Assembly: GCF_021107415.1 (NCBI RefSeq)
Contig: NZ_JAIOSW010000497.1
Coordinates: forward strand, 1 to 16,047
Reading direction: 5' to 3'
Source: Desulfobacula sp.
GTDB lineage: Bacteria; Desulfobacterota; Desulfobacteria; Desulfobacterales; Desulfobacteraceae
Length of the DNA: 16,047 nt
Shown here: positions 8,201 through 14,255 of the stretch, piece after piece
How the letters are laid out: every line of letters starts with the position of its first letter
How positions within the stretch are numbered: the stretch's first letter is position 1
Translations under genes and position numbers: made by a program
Notes under the pieces: generated by a model
What the model saw: the letters and a program-made list of their open reading frames with translations, nothing else
Told to the model about the DNA's origin: nothing
Databases searched by the model: none

Positions 8201-11200
8201 TTTAACGGACAACAACTTCTGGGACATATTTGATTCCACGCCACCACAAATCATTTCAGGTCCCACCCTATCTCTCATAACCCAGAGCTCAGTCCGTATC
8301 TCCTGGGAGACTGATGAAGACAGTGTCAGTACTGTCCGCTACGGAAGAGATGCGCAATTGAATGACTCGGAAGAAGTTGAGACCACTTTTACAAAAATTC
8401 ACGAAATCACATTGAGCGGTCTTGACCCTTCGGCAACCTATGGCTTTACAGTGCTATCAACGGACACCTGTGGAAACACCATTGAAAGCGATGACCTCAT
8501 GTTTGATACCCTTGCCGTACCGGACCAGATAGATCCTGAAGTCACCATTAACGAAACCGGAATCTCACAGGGAACCGTCATTTTTTCTGCCGATGCCATG
8601 GACAACAACGGTATTGAAAAATTAATTTTTTTCATCGATGATTCACCGGTCACCACCATCTTTTCTCCGCCCTATGAATTTCATATTGATACCACCCGAT
8701 TCCTTAACGGTGAACATGTTCTGAAGGTGGTTGCCGAAGATTTTTTCGGGAGAATGAAAGTGGATACCCGTAATATTGATGTCTTTAATTTTGTGGATAC
8801 AGAGGTACCCCAAGTCAATATTTATCATCCGTCAATTGATCTGGATTCACTTTCAGGGAATGTTCCGGTTTATGTCACAGTGAGTGATGATTCCGGCTGG
8901 AGCGAAGTTGAATGGTTTGTTGATGGAATAAAAATCGGTGGCGGAAGTTTTCCTGTCAGCCCGTCTCTTAACGTTAAATTCTGGTGGGATACCCGTTATA
9001 TACCCAATGGCAGCTACCGATTAGGCGTTACGGCAACTGATAAGGATATGAATCAGGGCGTGGATACCATTGATGTAACAGTCAACAACCAGTCTTCTCC
9101 ATTTAAACCGGATCTTATCATAGAGAAACATGAACTGTTCCAATATGGCAACAAATTTGTCTGTGAAATTACTGTAAAAAATCAAGGTACAATGGAGGCA
9201 AAAAACATAGAGATCCATGATGCCATGTCAGGCTTTCAGGCCATATCCCGACTCAACGTCAACGGTGCGGATTATACAGCCCGGTTCGATTCAAGCACCA
9301 ACCGGGGCGTTTGTATCATCAAGGACAGCGTGACCCTCTCTTCGGGGAATACCAGAACTTATATTTTTTACCTTGTTCCGGTACTGCTGCATCCGTCACC
9401 GCCCCAGCCCGCTGTGGGACAGACAGTGAAACTCTTTTATGAAACAGGGGCAGTTTTGAACAGAACGTTTCAAAAGGATATACAATTTACCATCCTTAAG
9501 ACATCCGATGTCCAGGAGAGGAAGATGATCGAAGCCCATGAGACGGCTGTTGCCCAGAGCGATTATTTAATCATGACACACCCGGGGCAGCTTTCCACCT
9601 TGAATCCTGCAAATCCAGACGATGTCAATGATCTCTTCTCGGAGATGGCACAACTGGCATGGAATAAAAATGGAATTTTGGGATATCTGAATGTATCAAA
9701 CAGAAATACCATACGCGGCCTGATTCTATCCAATGGGCTGTGGGGCAAAAAAATGCATGCAGATTTTCGAACGACCAGCAAGGGATACCTCCTTATCGTG
9801 GGAGAGACAGAAATCATCCCGGCCTGGGGCAGTGGACTTATATGGAATATTTCTTATAGCAATACGACGTGTATTACTAGGGAAGTAGACAACAGTGATC
9901 TGCCCTATGCCAATACCGGGGGCAGCAATAACTCTCCGGAACTCATCGTGGGCAGGATAATAGGAAATGATGCATCAGACCTTGCCATGGCCATCCAGAC
10001 GAGCAACCGGGTCCATAGCGGTCATCAGGGATATGGATTTGAACGATCAGATGCCCTTCTGGTCAGCGGTACAGATGGAAACACTACTATACAGAAGATG
10101 TTTAGTGGTTTTGTAGATTCTGTTGAGACAAAGATTAAAGGTGAGTTCACTGTCACAAAATTACACTTTAAGGATTTGACAGCCAATCAACGGGTGCCCC
10201 AGTTTAGAAGTGATGCATCCGATCAGGACGTCATTGTCTATATGGGCCATGGAGGCCCGGACTCCTGGGAAGATCTTGATACTGATGATTTCCCGGGAGA
10301 CCCCCTGGCAGTCCCCCCTGTTCCAGCCATTGAATTTGGTGACACCAATCCCCTGGCCCTTTCATGGGCGTGCCTGTCCGGATCATATGAAGATCACACG
10401 GCAAACACCTGCAGCTATGCCGGAGGAGATGATAATTTTGCAGAAGCCTTTTTTGATCAGGGAGCGGCTGTTTTTATCGGGGCAACCGAGGTGTCTGAAA
10501 TCGGCCGTAATGTTCTTTGTGGTAAAGCTTTTTTCGAAAAATGGTGGAAAGCAAACACAACGGTGGGCAAGGCTTTCACAGATTTGAAGCGGGATCGCTG
10601 GAGTACAAATCAAGTTTGGCAGCTCTGGATCTGGGAGTATAATATATACGGTGATCCAAAATTCGGTGCTGTTGCTTCAGAAAGTGCCTCTTCTCTTGAG
10701 GATACGTCTTTGCAGCAAACCGATGGTGATGAACCGCCTTCTTCCATGGAAATTAACATACCCGACTATACAGTTTCAGTGGAAGATGGATTTCATTTTT
10801 TAGATATCCCGGGCGGTGATTTGATACTTGAATCCGGAACTTATCGGATTCCCTGTTATTCTGTTGCTGTGGATTATCCTCTGGGTCACAGGGTTCAAAA
10901 TGTTCAACTAATCCACCGGGCTGAACCGGTTTTGGATACCGGACTTAATCTTCCTGTTAACCAGAATCTCATGGCAGGAGGAGGTTCTGCCAGCAAGGGC
11001 AGCGCACCGGATGGTGAAGGCTGGGTGCCTGAAAAAAATTACCGCTGGCATGTGATTGAAAATCCAGACGGCACAAGCACCTTGTTCATAAAGATGTATC
11101 CCATTAAATACAATTCAGAAACAAAGGAAATCAGGTTTTATCCGTATTACATCTTTGACATTGAAACAATGGTTTCAGATGTGTCTATAACAAATGCCTT

Positions 11201-11951
11201 AACTGAAGTGGATGACTATATAGAAGGTGATCTGATCCATTTCAATATGGACATTGAAAATTCAGGTGCTCCCATGGATGTAGTTGTCAGCATCCTGATC
11301 AAACAGGACGGGAATGAGAGTCCCGTTGACAGCCTGCTGCTTGAAACACTCAAAGGGCTTTCCGGTCATGCTGTTTTCAGACCCGTGTGGAACAGCACAG
11401 GATTTGGGCCGGGTTCATACTACATGGAAATGACCCTGAAGGACGTCCTGGGAAATCTGCTGGATGTAAAGACCAGGATGTTCCGTATTGGTATAATCGC
11501 AGGAGCGGTCGAATCCTTAACTGCCATACCTGAATATTTTACAATAGGGCAGAGTGTCTCCATCTCCATGGACTTCTGGAATACCGGTACCCAAAGCATA
11601 AATGGAACGGCCATAATTCGAATCCAGGGGCATTCATCGAAAGGGACTATAGAGGAATTCAAACACGGGGTGATTGATTTAAATCCCGGAGAGAGCATCA
11701 CCTTCAACGACACCTGGGATACCCAGAACAATGAAAAGGGGAAATATTCAATTATAGGAATAGTTGTCTATGACAGTAGGACTACCGAGCCTGTGACGGT
11801 GGTGATCAGCACATCCACCTGCCCTGAAGATGTCGATCATGATGGAGATTTGGATGGCAGAGATCTTGCTGCTCTGGCGGCTGAGTTGACGGATGAAGCT
11901 TTTCTGACCTCCTTTGCATCTGGTTTCGGTCGTTTGGATTGTTTCGATTAG
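5298..11951 (+). CDS. Giant exported multidomain protein with C25 (gingipain-type) protease core and dockerin-like tail
   Basis: 2217 residues from ATG 5298 (AGGAGGG at 5284-5290; two GTG codons just upstream are also in frame). Residues 1-32 are a signal peptide; LAGC at 30-33 could be a lipobox. Order: two duplicated Cys-rich beta domains (about 45-180 and 186-332; shared TCHP-x-TS-[YF]-DTV and CNDDS); eight alternating Cys-rich repeats (about 333-580); a right-handed beta-helix (589-865); a carboxypeptidase-regulatory-like or SdrD-B-like domain (870-975); fibronectin III (980-1074); two Ig-like domains (1076-1265); a CARDB-like domain (1271-1395); a peptidase C25-like domain (1422-1792) with His1651 in YMGHGG and Cys1692 in SWACLSG, matching the catalytic pair; a gingipain-propeptide-like domain (1817-1955); two beta repeats (1959-2170); and a single dockerin/EF-hand-like motif DVDHDGDLDGRDLAAL. 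Likely a secreted or surface-anchored protease; the substrate is unknown. Confidence 0.85.
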   Translation: MKQIKIYAIILGLLFLQGFFFLVSFPSLSLAGCLYTEPASSACYAPRVIPGNVGQHVVLMDVSDASSTISMSCSLYSVGDLVYFSVTPTVTGWVTVSTCHPMTSYDTVLDVFSGTGCELFNQVACNDDSTDEYCDSSCTGRPSKVRFWATAGSSYRIRVGSYNQNSGNCALCLGLIVTIGTPCGDPPRNIICQEAMELPGSFGSHEAEIDAADALSISESWSCNGTTKAIGYPTWFRFISEIDGKATFTTCHPTTSFDTVVRVLNGCSGFVMTYACNDDSLDAGCSNICGGYRASKVSFDVTDGYEYFIEVGSYNSNSAGCTLCLGVRLTIEECRIAEDCDDGNPCTTDTCGAGTCEYSNKSYGTVCGDDGNECTVDICNGSGACIQSNAPNGTLCGDPSNTDCTNPDTCSSGVCVANNVSYGNACAGDGNECTNDICNGIGACTHPYKPYGSACGDPSNTDCTDPDICNGAGACLSKNASYGSSCTDDGNECTYDQCNSTGSCTHPNKPSGSSCGDSSASDCSNSDTCDGSGQCDENNLPSGTPCPNDAFCDGSETCDGTGDCQSGEPPCEANETCNEMADTCDIITDWYVGPGASIQAAIDAAFGSGGGTVHVAAGTYHENIQLRNTVKVLGAGAGDNPLVHTIIDGGGIDSVVMASGVDSTATLDGFLIVNGSASEGGGLHLNGSSPVISNCQISGNGATYGGGMHNEDASPTVVNCIFSNNTADNGAGMYNEGSSNPIVVNCTFTGNSAVLSGGGINSLSTCVIRNCVIWGNTPDGISGTADVAYCDVQGGFTGTGNKDVDPMLVDAENGDFHLEMGSPCIDSGDNGALPTGISTDFEGQIRILDGDGNGTAIVDMGADEALLSTAWLSGYVYSGALGDETTPLSDVGVQLYCSDNAGDLGILVTTTTTNAHGWYWLPIPEVCNYYNLLETDSTDYTSTGAVTVGGAVINKNRIQYSHPLTGKILTDNNFWDIFDSTPPQIISGPTLSLITQSSVRISWETDEDSVSTVRYGRDAQLNDSEEVETTFTKIHEITLSGLDPSATYGFTVLSTDTCGNTIESDDLMFDTLAVPDQIDPEVTINETGISQGTVIFSADAMDNNGIEKLIFFIDDSPVTTIFSPPYEFHIDTTRFLNGEHVLKVVAEDFFGRMKVDTRNIDVFNFVDTEVPQVNIYHPSIDLDSLSGNVPVYVTVSDDSGWSEVEWFVDGIKIGGGSFPVSPSLNVKFWWDTRYIPNGSYRLGVTATDKDMNQGVDTIDVTVNNQSSPFKPDLIIEKHELFQYGNKFVCEITVKNQGTMEAKNIEIHDAMSGFQAISRLNVNGADYTARFDSSTNRGVCIIKDSVTLSSGNTRTYIFYLVPVLLHPSPPQPAVGQTVKLFYETGAVLNRTFQKDIQFTILKTSDVQERKMIEAHETAVAQSDYLIMTHPGQLSTLNPANPDDVNDLFSEMAQLAWNKNGILGYLNVSNRNTIRGLILSNGLWGKKMHADFRTTSKGYLLIVGETEIIPAWGSGLIWNISYSNTTCITREVDNSDLPYANTGGSNNSPELIVGRIIGNDASDLAMAIQTSNRVHSGHQGYGFERSDALLVSGTDGNTTIQKMFSGFVDSVETKIKGEFTVTKLHFKDLTANQRVPQFRSDASDQDVIVYMGHGGPDSWEDLDTDDFPGDPLAVPPVPAIEFGDTNPLALSWACLSGSYEDHTANTCSYAGGDDNFAEAFFDQGAAVFIGATEVSEIGRNVLCGKAFFEKWWKANTTVGKAFTDLKRDRWSTNQVWQLWIWEYNIYGDPKFGAVASESASSLEDTSLQQTDGDEPPSSMEINIPDYTVSVEDGFHFLDIPGGDLILESGTYRIPCYSVAVDYPLGHRVQNVQLIHRAEPVLDTGLNLPVNQNLMAGGGSASKGSAPDGEGWVPEKNYRWHVIENPDGTSTLFIKMYPIKYNSETKEIRFYPYYIFDIETMVSDVSITNALTEVDDYIEGDLIHFNMDIENSGAPMDVVVSILIKQDGNESPVDSLLLETLKGLSGHAVFRPVWNSTGFGPGSYYMEMTLKDVLGNLLDVKTRMFRIGIIAGAVESLTAIPEYFTIGQSVSISMDFWNTGTQSINGTAIIRIQGHSSKGTIEEFKHGVIDLNPGESITFNDTWDTQNNEKGKYSIIGIVVYDSRTTEPVTVVISTSTCPEDVDHDGDLDGRDLAALAAELTDEAFLTSFASGFGRLDCFD
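6304..7050 (+). repeat. Coding tandem Cys-rich repeats inside the giant gene
   Basis: Two unit types alternate. Type A resembles DDGNECTxDxCNGxGxC and type B resembles CGDPSNTDCTxPDxC. The order is roughly A, A, B, A, B, A, B, then a diverged last unit. Each carries several cysteines and linkers such as N-x-P-x-G or SYG. They recall the Cys-rich repeats of Dictyostelium and Myxococcus extracellular proteins. Units share long nucleotide matches, so they probably arose by tandem duplication and may vary in number between strains. Confidence 0.75.
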
Positions 11952-11986
11952 GAAGCCAGGGCACACACGCTTAAGATAAAATTTTT

Positions 11987-12364
11987 TCAATTTATTTTAT
12001 TTACAATTCTCATTAACTGTCCTGAAAGATAGTGAGGCAGTGAATAAAGAGTAAACCGGGATTCGCCTTTGACGGTGTTTCTTTTTTCATGGAATATTGA
12101 AGGCGGCATTGAGTTGAATCGAACTGCATGATGAAGCGATTTTTCAACGACCATGATCTGTAAAGAGCGTAAGCTGCCTGTACTTCCAGCTTTTACTTCC
12201 ACTGGAATAATTTGCCTTTTATTATTTGTAATGACAAAATCAACTTCAGCAGAGGCAGTTTTTTTCTCTCTTGCCCAATAATACAACTCAGGTTCTATAA
12301 AATATTGATGCTGTACCATAATCTGCTGAGCGATTAATTGCTCTGCCAGTGCACCTTTGTTAAA
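11987..12364 (-). pseudogene. DUF4143 C-terminal fragment of an AAA-type ATP-binding protein
   Basis: The minus-strand frame reads FNKGALAEQLIAQQIM, ELYYWAREKKTASAEVDFVI, IIPVEVKAGSTGSLRSLQ and SLPHYLSGQL. This is the DUF4143 domain, which ends a common bacterial family of AAA ATPases of about 400 residues; the E-VDF-x13-VEVKAG pattern resembles nuclease-fold active-site motifs. The AAA part is entirely missing. The open frame can be extended upstream to 12442, but those 26 residues have no family resemblance and come from the purine-rich repeat and the neighbouring gene fragment. So this is a 5'-truncated remnant of about 125 codons ending at TGA 11987-11989. The break lies at the AAAGGATA repeat. 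It is probably non-functional. Confidence 0.75.
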
Positions 12365-12406
12365 AGGATAAAGGATAAGAAGGAAAAAGGATAAAAGGAA
12401 AGGATA
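12363..12406. repeat. AAAGGATA purine-rich short repeat at a rearrangement junction
   Basis: AAAGGATA occurs at 12363, 12370, 12386 and 12399 within 44 bp of almost pure purine. The 5' ends of two unrelated gene fragments lie on either side, DUF4143 to the left and DUF4386 to the right. This suggests a deletion or end-joining scar, or slippage at the junction. Confidence 0.7.
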
Positions 12407-12557
12407 TCTTATAGACAGTGCCGGACTAATCATTCTACCCAACTACCCGGCGATACTAACCAGTGTCCTTGCTCTTCCCAACATTGTGGGAGAATTAGCA
12501 CTTGTGGTCTGGATAGCATTCAAGGGCGGAAAGAAATCATCAGGGAAGGTAGCTTAA
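12402..12557 (+). pseudogene. DUF4386 membrane protein, C-terminal fragment
   Basis: A plus-strand frame reads GYLIDSAGLIILPNYPA, then ILTSVLALPNIVGELALVVW and IAFKGGK, ending at TAA 12555-12557. The last two membrane helices with LPxIxGELAL-x-VW-x-FKG match the C-terminus of DUF4386 proteins (integral membrane, about 220-240 residues, function unknown). Upstream the frame runs into the purine repeat, so about three quarters of the gene is absent and no start codon or ribosome site is seen. Its stop lies about 25 bp before an attC-like site, the usual arrangement for the last gene of an integron cassette. Confidence 0.65.
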
Positions 12558-12581
12558 GGAATTTTTTAGAGTGAAACTTTG

Positions 12582-12661
12582 CCATAACAAGTGCATTAAG
12601 ATGGATTTTACCCGCCGCTCGTTCCTCGCTCTGGGCAAAACCACTTATGCTAGCGTTATCT
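12582..12661 (+). other. Integron attC-like recombination site 1
   Basis: The segment starts CCATAACAAGTGCATTAAG and ends CTTATGCTAGCGTTAT. The outer arms ATAAC/GTTAT and inner arms GCATTAAG/CTTATGC are complementary with one unpaired T, as in attC sites, which keep extrahelical bases in the L box. The middle folds further (GG-ATTTTACCC against GGGCAAAACC) around a GC-rich loop. TAACAA at the left and AGCGTTAT at the right resemble the conserved ends of known 59-base elements. The GTTRRRY core is matched only as GTTATCT, so this is attC-like rather than proven. No integrase gene is in the window. Confidence 0.65.
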
Positions 12662-12696
12662 GTGAGATCCACGAGATATGATTTAGTGAAAAAAGA

Positions 12697-12734
12697 AGGG
12701 GAACCAGGATAATTGATTAAATCCTAATTCCCCT
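12697..12734 (-). terminator. Rho-independent terminator of the arsR/CxCxC-peptide unit
   Basis: AGGGGAA at 12697-12703 pairs with TTCCCCT at 12728-12734. An inner stem AGGAT/ATCCT (706-710 with 721-725) is separated by small internal loops. On the minus strand the hairpin is followed by TTCTTTTTTC, so it ends transcripts that come from the right. It lies 26 bp after the stop of the Cys-rich peptide. Confidence 0.75.
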
Positions 12735-12759
12735 CTGTAAAATAAAATTTAACTTAATA

Positions 12760-12924
12760 TTACTTTTCTTGTTGAGCCTCTTTTTTAAATGGGACACATC
12801 CGCATCCACAATTATCATCGATTTTGGCCATTTTTAAAGGTATGCAATCGCATTCACAGGATTCCTTTTTTTCCTCTCTTGCGGGGATACATCCGCAATC
12901 ACAACTGTCTTTGTTCTCAATCAT
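12760..12924 (-). CDS. 54-aa CxCxC-repeat, metallothionein-like peptide
   Basis: A short gene from ATG 12922-12924, with an excellent AAGGAGGTG at 12931-12939, to TAA 12760-12762. The protein contains three evenly spaced copies of C-x-C-x-C-[IV]-P: CDCGCIP (from residue 8), CECDCIP (23) and CGCGCVP (39). All nine cysteines lie in these clusters, separated by Lys/Glu-rich linkers. There is no signal peptide. Closely packed thiols of this kind bind Zn, Cd, Cu or As(III) in metallothioneins, so cytoplasmic metal binding or buffering is the likely role; this is inference, and I recognise no named family. It follows the ArsR-family gene on the same strand, has its own copy of the putative operator (12945-12966), and ends at a strong terminator. 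Confidence 0.75.
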   Translation of the reverse strand: MIENKDSCDCGCIPAREEKKESCECDCIPLKMAKIDDNCGCGCVPFKKEAQQEK

Positions 12925-12944
12925 TTTTATCACCTCCTTTTATG

Positions 12945-12966
12945 TTATGTATTTGCGCAATAACTT
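12945..12966 (-). promoter_or_regulatory. Candidate ArsR operator, copy 2 (before the CxCxC peptide)
   Basis: This 22-bp element matches 13412-13433 at 17 of 22 positions, including GCAATAACT, and contains the palindrome TTGCGCAA. It lies just upstream of the ribosome binding site of the peptide gene. A duplicated site before both genes points to control by the same repressor. Confidence 0.6.
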
Positions 12967-12978
12967 AATCAGTTTGGC

Positions 12979-13003
12979 AAAAAAAAAGCTCATTTCTCAG
13001 CTT
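12979..13003 (-). terminator. Weak intrinsic terminator/attenuator between arsR and the peptide gene
   Basis: On the minus strand AAGCT, 8-nt loop, AGCTT is followed by a run of nine T (12979-12987). The hairpin overlaps the arsR stop codon. A 5-bp stem would stop only part of the transcripts, so the peptide may be expressed by read-through or from its own promoter. Confidence 0.5.
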
Positions 13004-13400
13004 CTATTTCTTTGACCCTTCCTTGCACTCTATCGAGTTCTTTTTGTAACTCAATTTCATATTTTTTGAGCTCGTCGATACCAATCGTGGTTATTTCATT
13101 CTCTTTAAATTTACCTGTTCCTTTGCATCCACATGAGCAAACTTCATTTAATATTTCTCGACAGCCCTCCATGGCTTCTTCATTTATCGAATACGGAATC
13201 CAATACCCTTTTCTCTCACTTCTCACTAACCCGGCTAGTTTTAATATTTTAAGATGTTGTGAGACGGCTGGTGGAGTGATGCCAAGTTTTTCTGAGATGT
13301 CTTTGACCCCTAAAGGACCATTTGCCTTGAGTAGTTCAACAATGTTTACTCGTGTGTCCACACTTAAAACTTTAAAAATTTCAGCTGGTTCAATAATCAT
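12990..13400 (-). CDS. ArsR-family metal(loid)-responsive transcriptional repressor
   Basis: About 136 residues from ATG 13398-13400; the frame is open to TTG 13427, but the predicted transcription start makes that leader unlikely. A winged-helix domain spans residues 1-75: EIFKVLSVDTRVNIVELL, then the recognition region DISEKLGITPPAVSQHLKILKLAGLV and the wing RSERKGYWIPYSI. A CSCGCKG cluster follows near residue 91, then a charged C-terminal coiled coil to the end. ArsR/SmtB repressors leave DNA when a metal or As(III) binds thiols. The CxCxC cluster is a plausible sensor site and echoes the motif of the peptide encoded next to it. The effector cannot be named. An operator-like dyad overlaps its own promoter, which implies autoregulation. 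Confidence 0.85.
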   Translation of the reverse strand: MIIEPAEIFKVLSVDTRVNIVELLKANGPLGVKDISEKLGITPPAVSQHLKILKLAGLVRSERKGYWIPYSINEEAMEGCREILNEVCSCGCKGTGKFKENEITTIGIDELKKYEIELQKELDRVQGRVKEIEAEK

Positions 13401-13411
13401 AAATAATCTCA

Positions 13412-13433
13412 TTAAGTAGTTATGCAATAACTA
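13412..13433 (-). promoter_or_regulatory. Candidate ArsR operator, copy 1 (before arsR)
   Basis: Contains the perfect dyad AGTTATgcaATAACT at 13418-13432. It overlaps the predicted transcription start, just below the -10 box, and shares 17 of 22 positions with the copy at 12945-12966. Confidence 0.65.
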
Positions 13434-13434
13434 A

Positions 13435-13463
13435 ATCATAACAACCAATATAGGTATTGTCAA
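13435..13463 (-). promoter_or_regulatory. Sigma-70 promoter of arsR
   Basis: On the minus strand TTGACA (13458-13463), a 17-bp spacer and TATGAT (13435-13440): a perfect -35 and near-perfect -10 at ideal spacing. It fires into the operator and the arsR gene. Confidence 0.8.
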
Positions 13464-13550
13464 ATAAATTTTTATATTGTAATTTAATTGTAGGATAATC
13501 TATGGAAACAATCAGATAACATGGCGCTTCAGGTGCAAAGGCAAGCTTGA

Positions 13551-14022
13551 AAGTTTTTAAAACTTAGGTTCCCCACAGTTATTAGGTTATTTGACCGGAG
13601 AACGGGGGGAGGAAGGGACTTGAGAAATTCCGTTCCAAAATTATTTCTCATGCACTTTAACAGCACCTCTTTTGTTGCTGAAACAGGTACTGATTTTGTG
13701 TGGTTTTTTAGTCGGGTTTTTTTCACAAAAATATCCTAGTGAAGGGTATATTCACTTTGTCGGTATTCATCCAGATGTCCGAAAATCCGGTTTGGCTCGA
13801 ACCTTATACCAAAAATTTTTCAACACTTGTTTACTGGACTCTCGAACAATTGTTAAATCATGCACTGCTCCAATAAATAAGCTGTCTATTGGTTTTCACA
13901 AACAAATGGGTTTTTCAATTGAACCAGGTAATTCTGAAATAGATGGTTTGCCTATTACAACAGGCTATTTAGATAAAAATGATCAAAAAGTTCTATTTAA
14001 AAAGATATTAACACCAAGATAA
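13551..14022 (+). pseudogene. GNAT-family N-acetyltransferase, frameshifted and N-terminally truncated
   Basis: Two overlapping frames together give one GNAT protein. The first reads TGGGRDLRNSVPKLF, then FNSTSFVAE, and the second GFLVGFFSQKYP, GYIHFVGIHPDVRKSGLARTLYQKFF and INKLSIGFHKQMGF to TAA 14020-14022. HPDVRKSGLA is the acetyl-CoA-binding motif A loop. The frames meet at GTGTGG (13698-13703); adding one GT there would restore DFVCGFLVGF, so a 2-bp deletion in a GT run is the simplest explanation. No start codon precedes the first part (TGA at 13548-13550), and about 12-15 N-terminal residues expected for the family are missing. It is probably inactive unless the frameshift is a sequencing error. 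Its stop lies at the left edge of an attC-like site. Confidence 0.75.
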
Positions 14023-14111
14023 CCCGCACTTCAGCGGACCGCTGGGGGCGGCTTTGCCTTTTCCAAATTTCAACCCTACGGTCGGTGGTTCCTGAGCTCA
14101 AACCGTTGTAC
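14017..14111 (+). other. Integron attC-like recombination site 2
   Basis: Directly at the stop of the acetyltransferase gene, ATAACCCGCACTTCAGCGGAC has the layout of an attC left half (TAAC, about 5 bp, then C-TTCA-G-x-GGAC). About 60 bp later GGTTCCTGAGCTCAAACCGTTGTAC looks like a right half. The arms pair in part (ATAAC/GTTGT, CTTCAG/CTGAG with an unpaired T, CGGACC/GGTCGG). The match is looser than at site 1. Confidence 0.5.
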
Positions 14112-14180
14112 GTCAGAAAATAAAAGAATGAGAGTTCCTCAATAGCCTTGAAAAAAATGTAAAGAATGCAGGAAAAAAGT

Positions 14181-14209
14181 TTGATTTTTTTCTCAAAGCC
14201 AGACATAAT
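14181..14209 (+). promoter_or_regulatory. Promoter of the AbiE unit
   Basis: TTGATT at 14181-14186, a 17-bp spacer and CATAAT at 14204-14209. The -10 box lies within the first operator-like dyad. Predicted start near 14216, about 40 nt before abiEi. Confidence 0.55.
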
Positions 14210-14243
14210 GTCACCATATATTAATAAAGAATGACAATATGTC
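14202..14243 (+). promoter_or_regulatory. Paired operator-like dyads before abiEi
   Basis: GACATaATGTC at 14202-14212 and GACAATATGTC at 14233-14243 are both near-perfect 11-bp inverted repeats, 9 of 11 identical and 31 bp apart (three helical turns). AbiEi antitoxins are known to repress their own promoter by binding inverted repeats cooperatively, so these are the likely sites. Confidence 0.65.
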
Positions 14244-14255
14244 TGAAAAATACTT

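Noticed and set aside
13012..13419. 135-codon plus-strand open frame opposite arsR
   Set aside because: It is antisense to a well-supported ArsR gene with promoter and operators, and its product shows no family features.
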